36,099 bases of DNA from Candidatus Peregrinibacteria bacterium CG1_02_54_53 (GTDB lineage: Bacteria > Patescibacteriota > Gracilibacteria > Peribacterales > Peribacteraceae): contig MNWP01000013.1 of assembly GCA_001872575.1 (NCBI GenBank), positions 1 to 36,099 on the forward strand, in the 5' to 3' direction. The position numbers and the translations under genes were made by a program. Position 1 is the first letter of the stretch, and every line of letters starts with the position of its first letter. Under the pieces are notes generated by a model. The model made no database searches and was not told where the DNA came from. It saw only the letters and a program-made list of their open reading frames with translations. Positions 31,205-36,099 of the stretch are shown in pieces.

Positions 31205-31396
31205 TTACGTAAAAGAGAGAAGGAGCGTCACGACGCGCGAGAGCGCGAAGTCAACGACGCCGAAAATAATCGCCGTTACCATGACGAATACCATGACGAT
31301 CAGTGACAGACGGACGGCCTGCTGGCGGGTGGGCCAGCGGACATGATGGAGCTCTTCGAGAGCGCCACGGATGTATGCAGAAGTCTTCTGGAACAT
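31205..31396 (-). CDS. secE: Preprotein translocase subunit SecE
   Basis: The 63-residue product is the one-helix bacterial SecE. The amphipathic segment is ALEELHHVRWPTRQQAVRLS, with the conserved W-P-(S/T)-R, then one transmembrane helix (LIVMVFVMVTAIIFGVVDFA). SecE clamps SecY in the translocon. It is followed 6 bp later by nusG. Upstream lie a TATACT box (31442-31437) and a short hairpin with a T-run. Confidence 0.96.
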   Translation of the reverse strand: MFQKTSAYIRGALEELHHVRWPTRQQAVRLSLIVMVFVMVTAIIFGVVDFALSRVVTLLLSFT

Positions 31397-31410
31397 TGCG
31401 TTGCTTAGAA

Positions 31411-31428
31411 GAAAAAACCCCGGAGGGG
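31411..31428 (-). terminator. Short GC hairpin with T6, lepB terminator or secE leader attenuator
   Basis: On the minus strand CCCC TCC GGGG is followed by TTTTTT. It starts about 40 nt after the lepB stop and lies only a few nt inside the transcript predicted from a TATACT box at 31442-31437. The stem is just 4 bp, so efficiency is uncertain. Confidence 0.5.
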
Positions 31429-31436
31429 ACAGGCAC

Positions 31437-31442
31437 AGTATA
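31437..31442 (-). promoter_or_regulatory. -10 box upstream of secE-nusG-acyP
   Basis: TATACT on the minus strand; the predicted leader of about 34 nt would contain the 31411-31428 hairpin. Confidence 0.45.
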
Positions 31443-31468
31443 GCGGCATTGAAGGGCTGTGCAAGCGA

Positions 31469-32089
31469 TTAGAAGCCATATTCGTGGGGTTCCATTGCGT
31501 GGGCTTTGCCGAGGGGGAGAGCGACGAACCACACGCGTCCCTTGATATCCTGCTTGGGAACGTACGGAGTGGGCTCGTTGAGTGTGTTGCGGAAGGAGCG
31601 TGAATCGAGACTGCCCAGACGGTTATCGCCCAGGAGAAAGAATTGCTCTTCGGGAACGGTGTAACGTTTTTCGTCGCCGCTTCCTGCGGCGCCCACGAAG
31701 GTGTGGTTCTGGTTGCGATCATTGAGGTAGGGCTCATCGAGCTTGTGGGCGTCTCCGCTGCGATCGACACGTACGAAGACCTCACCGTTGCGAATAAGAA
31801 TTTCGTCGCCCGGGAGTCCGATGATGCGCTTCACGTAGTATTTGCTGTGATCCGCATTGGGCGGGCGAAATACCACAACGTCGCCTCGTTCGGGGGTGTG
31901 AATAAAGTACACAAGTTTGTTGATAACGATGTACTGGCGATTCTCGAGCGTATCGATCATGGAGTTACCTTCCACCTGAAACGGCGAGACGAGAAACGTA
32001 CGAATGGCGGCGACCACGGCCACGATAATGACGATGTTCAGCAGAACGTCGAAGAAGTGGAACCACAGAGTGACGGGCTTCTTACTCAT
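31469..32089 (-). CDS. lepB: Signal peptidase I
   Basis: The 206-residue protein has one N-terminal transmembrane helix (LLNIVIIVAVVAAIRTFLV). The catalytic Ser43 is in FQVEGNSMIDTL, followed by RGDVVVFRPP, catalytic Lys87 in KYYVKRIIGLPGD, and the C-terminal box FFLLGDNRLGSLDSR with GRVWF. It cleaves Sec and Tat signal peptides at the outer membrane face and would process the many exported proteins of this window. TATACT on the minus strand ends 8 nt before ATG 32089, so the mRNA is probably leaderless. Confidence 0.97.
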   Translation of the reverse strand: MSKKPVTLWFHFFDVLLNIVIIVAVVAAIRTFLVSPFQVEGNSMIDTLENRQYIVINKLVYFIHTPERGDVVVFRPPNADHSKYYVKRIIGLPGDEILIRNGEVFVRVDRSGDAHKLDEPYLNDRNQNHTFVGAAGSGDEKRYTVPEEQFFLLGDNRLGSLDSRSFRNTLNEPTPYVPKQDIKGRVWFVALPLGKAHAMEPHEYGF

Positions 32090-32096
32090 CTGGCGC

Positions 32097-32102
32097 AGTA
32101 TA
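32097..32102 (-). promoter_or_regulatory. -10 box, leaderless, for lepB
   Basis: TATACT on the minus strand, 8 nt from the start codon. Confidence 0.6.
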
Positions 32103-32225
32103 GATCAGCTCTGTGCGTTTGTGTAGGCGTTTGGAGGGGGAGAACCGAAGATACCGACGAAACCGACGAAGTATTGCATGTGTTCTGCTCCTTGGCATCC
32201 TCGGTTTCTTCGGCTTCTTCACGTC

Positions 32226-32234
32226 TGCTACACT
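32226..32234 (+). promoter_or_regulatory. Extended -10 promoter, leaderless, for the bPH2 protein
   Basis: TGCTACACT ends exactly 7 nt before GTG 32241 and decides that start. Confidence 0.6.
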
Positions 32235-32240
32235 GCGGCC

Positions 32241-32861
32241 GTGCAGTCCCTCGTTGCCACACTCAATCGTTGGTTCTTCCAGAAGCATCTGGAAGACGAT
32301 GAGGAAGTACGCGAGTACGTGCACACGCACTGGCGTCTGGGACTCAAGCACTTATTCTGGCCCACCGCCGCATTCATTTGTTCCTGGGCTTTTCTGGTGA
32401 TCGCTCCGTTTCTCATGATCTTCTACGTTGTGGCGGTGACCGGCACACTCTCGTTGATCTGGTGGGCGCGCAATTTTCTGGATTACTTTCTCGATGCCTG
32501 GCTGATCACCGATCAGGCCATTATCGATGTGAAGTGGCATGGGTGGTTCCATCGCACTGCTACGAAGATTCTCTTCAGTGACATTCAGGGTGTCAGTTAC
32601 GAGATCAAGGGCATTTCCGGTACGTTGTTGCGATACGGCACCATCACCGTGGAGAAAGTCTCGACCGGCGGCACGATATCTCTCGATAACGTGTCGCGAC
32701 CTCGACTCGTTGCGGCGGCGATTCTGCGCACGATGGAGGAGTACCTTCACAGCAAGAACATCAAGGATGCGAAACATATTCAAGAGATTCTCTCGGGCGT
32801 GGTCAGTCGCGAAATCTCACTTGGAGAACTCAAATCGCGTAAAATCACCGTCAAACCATGA
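32241..32861 (+). CDS. Membrane protein with bacterial PH domain (bPH2)
   Basis: The protein has 206 residues from GTG 32241. A charged N-terminus (QKHLEDDEEVREYVHTHWRL) is followed by two transmembrane helices (about residues 40-80), then the PH-like domain. The domain begins DAWLITDQAIIDVKWHGWFH and contains FSDIQGVSYEIKGISGTLLR, YGTITVEKVSTGGTISLDNV. The W-L-I-T-(D/N) and I-x-F-x-D-I-x-x-V patterns are typical of bPH2. Function is unknown; such proteins occur widely in CPR genomes. The stop overlaps the start of the next gene by 4 bp (ATGA), so translation is coupled. Confidence 0.82.
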   Translation: MQSLVATLNRWFFQKHLEDDEEVREYVHTHWRLGLKHLFWPTAAFICSWAFLVIAPFLMIFYVVAVTGTLSLIWWARNFLDYFLDAWLITDQAIIDVKWHGWFHRTATKILFSDIQGVSYEIKGISGTLLRYGTITVEKVSTGGTISLDNVSRPRLVAAAILRTMEEYLHSKNIKDAKHIQEILSGVVSREISLGELKSRKITVKP

Positions 32862-33259
32862 GTGGTACGTACGGACTCCTCTTGCTGGCTGCATTCGCAT
32901 TGCTGAGCCTTTCGTACGTCGTGTGGATGATGCGTCGTCGCAGTACCAAGATCCCGCAGAAGCAGAAAGAGCCTTTGCGAACAGCGTGGAACGAGGCCAT
33001 CAAGCGGCGTGATTCGGCCCGCAGAGTGCTTGAGGGCGAGAATGTCTGTGATGCCGTGCTCAAGGCGTTGGGTTACTCGGGCACGTTTGCCGAGAAGCTT
33101 CAGCAGGCAGGGCCCCGGCTCGATCGCGTCGATGACATTTGGAACGCCCACCGACTGCGCAATCGCATTGCACACGAAGTGAATATTCGTGTTTCGGCTG
33201 CACAGAGCGATCGCGCACTGCAGGCATTCGCGAGGATTGTTCATCGTTTTCTCGGCTGA
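32858..33259 (+). CDS. Membrane-anchored HEPN-like protein
   Basis: The 133-residue protein has an N-terminal transmembrane helix (YGLLLLAAFALLSLSYVVWM), a basic linker, and a helical domain. The domain's last part, IWNAHRLRNRIAHEVNIRVS, contains the R-x4-H signature (RNRIAH) of HEPN-type ribonuclease or nucleotidyl-binding domains. Helices before it (AWNEAIKRRDSARRVL, AVLKALGY) fit the four-helix layout. HEPN domains often act as RNases in toxin or defence systems, but a membrane-bound form coupled to a bPH2 protein suggests a housekeeping or signalling role. The start overlaps the upstream stop by 4 bp. Confidence 0.7.
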   Translation: MSGTYGLLLLAAFALLSLSYVVWMMRRRSTKIPQKQKEPLRTAWNEAIKRRDSARRVLEGENVCDAVLKALGYSGTFAEKLQQAGPRLDRVDDIWNAHRLRNRIAHEVNIRVSAAQSDRALQAFARIVHRFLG

Positions 33260-33290
33260 GTGCCGCTTGTGTGGGCTTTGCCGATTCCGC

Positions 33291-33299
33291 TGCTACACT
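33291..33299 (+). promoter_or_regulatory. Extended -10 promoter, leaderless, for pth
   Basis: TGCTACACT; the hexamer ends 8 nt before ATG 33307. Confidence 0.6.
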
Positions 33300-33306
33300 C
33301 TCGCCC

Positions 33307-33861
33307 ATGAAGCCTTCTCTCGTCATCGTCGGCCTCGGCAATCCCGGCGGTACCTATGAGCAGACACGGCACAACGCGGGTTTTCGCGCGCTCGATATTT
33401 TACGGCAGACGTATGGAGGAGGGGAGTGGAAGGAGCGTGCCAAGGCGCTCTCTGCCGTGTCAGAGATCCATATCGGCGAAGTGCCGGTTTTACTGGCAAA
33501 GCCAACCACGTTCATGAACCGGTCCGGCGAGGGTGTGCAGAAGCTCGTGAGTTTCTATAAACTCGATCCCAGCTTTCAATTGCTCGTGCTCAGCGATGAC
33601 TGTGATTTACCACTGGGCGAGCTTCGGTTTCGCAATCAGGGAGGGCCCGGTTCGCACAACGGACTCAAATCCGTCGTGGAATACGTGGGGGAAGGATTCC
33701 CGCGTATTCGCATCGGTTTAGGGTCGTCGCCTGCCGGCGAGGATCTGGCCCAGTGGGTGCTCAGTGTTCCGCCAGAAGAAGAGCGTAAAACACTGAATAC
33801 TGCTTTTCAACAGGAGCTCCCTAAACAAGTGGAGGAGTTTGTCATCGGGCCTTCTCACTAG
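33307..33861 (+). CDS. pth: Peptidyl-tRNA hydrolase
   Basis: The 184-residue protein is family-typical. It begins LVIVGLGNPGGTYEQTRHNA with Asn12 and the catalytic His22. KPTTFMNRSGEGVQKL, LVLSDDCDLPLGELRFR (with the catalytic Asp) and GGPGSHNGLKSVVEYVGE follow. It frees tRNA from peptidyl-tRNA dropped by ribosomes, complementing ribosome recycling factor found elsewhere in the window. Start 33307 is set by the GLGNPG motif and the promoter. Confidence 0.98.
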   Translation: MKPSLVIVGLGNPGGTYEQTRHNAGFRALDILRQTYGGGEWKERAKALSAVSEIHIGEVPVLLAKPTTFMNRSGEGVQKLVSFYKLDPSFQLLVLSDDCDLPLGELRFRNQGGPGSHNGLKSVVEYVGEGFPRIRIGLGSSPAGEDLAQWVLSVPPEEERKTLNTAFQQELPKQVEEFVIGPSH

Positions 33862-33937
33862 AGGCCGAGCGTTATACTGGCCCAAACATGCAGCTCTGTT
33901 GTAGATTCGAAAATATATCATTGGAAATATGCGCGAA

Positions 33938-33963
33938 GCAGCGGGGCCCGCGGACCCCGCTGC
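33938..33963. terminator. GC-rich hairpin downstream of pth
   Basis: GCAGCGGGG pairs with CCCCGCTGC across an 8-nt loop that is itself partly self-complementary, 77 nt after the pth stop. There is no T-run, so the terminator role is tentative. Confidence 0.45.
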
Positions 33964-33982
33964 TGAAGCGCAACAATTGAAG

Positions 33983-34030
33983 GGAAGGGTGGAACGTTGG
34001 AGGGAAACCGCTTAGGTTGCCCTCCCACGA
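33983..34030. repeat. GC-rich hairpin repeat, copy B (possible terminator)
   Basis: GGAAGGGTGG, then GGAGGGAAACC paired with GGTTGCCCTCC, then CACGA. It matches copies A (minus strand) and C and begins 5 nt after the stop of the DUF11-repeat gene. Confidence 0.65.
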
Positions 34031-34034
34031 TTCT

Positions 34035-36099
34035 CTAGAATCCGAGGAGAAGTTTCCTGCCCAGCAGTCCTCCGCCGCTGAGTCCTGTTGAGAGGAGGAT
34101 AAGCCACGTGAGAGCGGGAATGCCGGCATCAGCTTCGCGCTTCTTGGGTGTGACCGGCTGCAGGTATGCGGACGTATCGGCCGGCGCAGTCATGAACCGG
34201 CTGAGCAGACCCGTCTGCGGGAAGTAGCGAATGATGTGCACCTGCTCGGTATCCGTTGCGTTGCCGTTGAGAATCTGCACCGAGTTGCTCACGGTCTGAC
34301 CGTGCTGCAGCGCATCACTCAGTCGAACGCGGTAATGAATCAATCGTGTGGCATTGGCACCCAGAGTTCCCAGATCCCATCGAATGGATCCGCCGCTCAC
34401 CGAGCCGCCATCGGCGTACTCAACGGTCATGTCACCGGATGAGAAGGTATCTTCAACGGTCACCGGACCAACCGCCACGTCACTCTGATTCCGTACGGCG
34501 ATGGTGTAGGCGATGATACTGCCTGCCTGCGCCTCACTGCGATCGGCCTGCTTATCGATAGTGAGGTAGCCGCCCGAAGGTGGGGGAGGCGGTGGAGGCG
34601 GGGGAACATCGCCGCCGTTTACGTACGTGTTCTCGCTGTCCTGCGTGCTGCAGGCGAAGGCATTGGACCGAATGGTCACGCCTTCACTGCCGTAGCGAAC
34701 GCGCACCGAAGTCGTGAATGTAGAAGTGGAGTACCCGCCGATGGAGATGTCGTTCCAGCGGATGGTGTTACCGGCGTCACTATTACCGCCGCTCGTGGTC
34801 GAGAGCACGTCGACATTGCTGTCGAGCGTCTGCGTCAGATCCACGTCGTTCACCGTCGTACCGTTGTTATTGCGCACTTCGATGGTGTACGTATAGACGT
34901 CTTCGGGATCGACGGGATCTTTCGAGTCCGTGAGCGTGATGCTCAGGTTGCATGTGCTGCTGCTGGAACTCGAGCTGCTCGAGGAGGAGCCCCCTGTATT
35001 TACTGTCGTCGTATCTTGTGCTGTGGCGGAGCCGGCGATGGCGATATTCGTGAGGATGGTACCGTCACTCGTCGTGGAAGATACGGTCACGATGACGATA
35101 ATGGTCTTACTCACGCCTGCACCGAGGCTGGGGATCGTCCACAGCACCGTTGCACCGTTGAGCGTGCCGCCATCAGAGGAGGTCACGTAGGTCACTCCGC
35201 CGGGCAGAGCATCGGTCACCTGTACGTTCGTTGCCGTATAGGCCGAGGTATTTGTCACCGTAATCTGGTACGTCAGCGATTCACCCGGCAATACCGTCGT
35301 GCGACCATCGGTCTTTGAAATGGTGAATGTCGGCTGGGAACACTGCACGGTCGTGCTCACGGTTTGGCTCGTGTTATTCGCGCTGTTGGAATCGTTGGAG
35401 CTCGCAATCGTCGCTGTATTCGCGTACGTCGAGCTGCAGACCGCGCCTGCCGGAACCGTAAAGACGATCGTAAAGGACTTGGTCTGCCCTGCCGCGAGAG
35501 AAGAAATTCCGCAGAGCACCGATGTGCCACCGCCGTTTAAGGTGCATCCCGACGACGAAGCGGCATTGAAGGTGAGCCCTGCCGGAATCACATCCGTCAC
35601 CGTCGCATTCTGCGCGGTTGCAGGACCGTTGTTGATGACGTTCACGGAATAGCTGATCGTTCCGCCCGGCAGCGTTGTGCTGGGGCCGGATTTCGTGATT
35701 GAGAGATCTGCACTCTGCGTGGTTGTCTGCACCGTCGTCGTATCCTGCGCAGAGATACCGGCAACCTGTGCACTGTTCGTCAGCACGGTTCCGTTCGCGG
35801 CACTGTCGCTCACTTGGGTCTGTACGACCAGTGTCTTCGTCGCTCCTGCGGCAATCGAGAGGCCGCTCCATGTCACGACACCGCTTGTGTGTACTCCGCC
35901 GTCCGTGGCACTGAGGAATGTTACGAGACCGGGCAGCGTATCCGTCACCGTGACGTTCGTCGCGGCAACCTGCGAGGTGTTGGTGACCGAGAGCAGATAG
36001 GTCAGGGTCGCACCGGGTACGGTGGTCGTCTGGTTATCGGTCTTGGTGATGGTGAAGGAAGCTGCCGGACACTGCACGGTCGTGCTCACGGCCTGACTC
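34035..36099 (-). CDS. DUF11-repeat surface protein, N-terminus beyond window
   Basis: At least 688 residues run to the right edge without a start that must be used. The protein is built of about five Ig-like DUF11/conserved-repeat domains of 110-130 residues, with motifs like LTYLLSVTNTSQVAATNVTV and DTLPGLVTFLSA. A poly-Ser linker and a poly-Pro linker separate the later ones. Strongly similar modules flank a shared VSTTVQC joint, so part of the array arose by internal duplication. Near the C-terminus is RYFPQTGLLSRF, an LPxTG-like motif, followed by about 30 polar residues, a hydrophobic helix (IPALTWLILLSTGLSGGG) and a short end with Arg-Lys. It is probably a cell-surface stalk or adhesin. 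GTG 36089 is inside the array and is not the true start. Confidence 0.88.
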   Translation of the reverse strand, partial: SQAVSTTVQCPAASFTITKTDNQTTTVPGATLTYLLSVTNTSQVAATNVTVTDTLPGLVTFLSATDGGVHTSGVVTWSGLSIAAGATKTLVVQTQVSDSAANGTVLTNSAQVAGISAQDTTTVQTTTQSADLSITKSGPSTTLPGGTISYSVNVINNGPATAQNATVTDVIPAGLTFNAASSSGCTLNGGGTSVLCGISSLAAGQTKSFTIVFTVPAGAVCSSTYANTATIASSNDSNSANNTSQTVSTTVQCSQPTFTISKTDGRTTVLPGESLTYQITVTNTSAYTATNVQVTDALPGGVTYVTSSDGGTLNGATVLWTIPSLGAGVSKTIIVIVTVSSTTSDGTILTNIAIAGSATAQDTTTVNTGGSSSSSSSSSSSTCNLSITLTDSKDPVDPEDVYTYTIEVRNNNGTTVNDVDLTQTLDSNVDVLSTTSGGNSDAGNTIRWNDISIGGYSTSTFTTSVRVRYGSEGVTIRSNAFACSTQDSENTYVNGGDVPPPPPPPPPSGGYLTIDKQADRSEAQAGSIIAYTIAVRNQSDVAVGPVTVEDTFSSGDMTVEYADGGSVSGGSIRWDLGTLGANATRLIHYRVRLSDALQHGQTVSNSVQILNGNATDTEQVHIIRYFPQTGLLSRFMTAPADTSAYLQPVTPKKREADAGIPALTWLILLSTGLSGGGLLGRKLLLGF

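Noticed and set aside
1-36099. UGA recoded as glycine, as in Gracilibacteria/SR1
   Set aside because: UGA ends rsmH, purQ, lemA and other genes at the expected family lengths, and no conserved Gly is encoded by TGA.

Overview
The window looks like a chromosomal stretch of an uncultivated ultra-small bacterium of the Candidate Phyla Radiation, most likely Peregrinibacteria (Ca. Peribacter-like). This is inference. It rests on giant secreted proteins made of DUF4215-type Cys-rich repeats joined by Ser/Gly linkers, short core genes, few visible Shine-Dalgarno sites, moderate GC, and housekeeping genes in CPR-like mosaics. UGA is used as an ordinary stop, so this is not a code-4/25 lineage. There is no prophage, CRISPR array or rRNA operon.

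Layout: (1) 1-5.7 kb: a transposase 3' end, a C39-like lipoprotein, transaldolase, a ROK kinase, a cupin, tRNA-Ser(GCU), an L,D-transpeptidase-like protein, rsmH and an FtsL-like protein. (2) 5.7-9.9 kb: a DUF4215 surface protein, pyruvate kinase and a Tyr/Asn-rich secreted protein. (3) 9.9-13 kb: a coiled-coil exported protein, two small membrane proteins, pyrH-frr and tRNA-Arg(UCU). (4) 13-18 kb: a PurQ-type glutaminase with an extra C-terminal domain, a TrmH/SpoU methyltransferase, a bactofilin-like membrane protein, an alpha/beta hydrolase and tRNA-Pro(UGG). (5) 18-19.8 kb: lemA plus a TPM-domain protein. (6) 19.8-27.6 kb: two DUF4215 surface proteins of 679 and 1913 aa on the minus strand. 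(7) 27.8-33.9 kb: a DsbA-fold protein without CXXC, MurJ, acylphosphatase, nusG-secE, lepB, a bPH2 protein, a HEPN-like protein and pth. (8) 34 kb to the end: a DUF11-repeat surface protein, cut by the window edge.

Themes. Envelope biogenesis and display dominate: lipid II flippase, signal peptidase, SecE, L,D-transpeptidase-like, bactofilin-like, LemA/TPM and four large surface proteins. Two of those share a C-terminal tail of TGPA, a hydrophobic stretch and Arg/Lys. Transcription signals are unusually regular. An extended -10 element (TGnTAnAnT) often ends 6-11 nt before a start codon, so many mRNAs should be leaderless or nearly so, and this decides several GTG/TTG starts (rsmH at 4392, the L,D-transpeptidase at 4202, the bPH2 protein at 32241).

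The most unusual signal is a family of short dispersed elements with a core like CCCTTCG...CTCAGGGCA. They lie next to partial copies of the neighbouring gene's end. Transaldolase and murJ are each preceded by a promoter plus a truncated copy of their own N-terminus. tRNA-Arg and tRNA-Pro are flanked by partial tRNA copies. One element sits in frame inside purQ and another supplies the purQ stop codon. A second hairpin repeat family marks the 3' ends of two surface-protein genes and one intergenic region.
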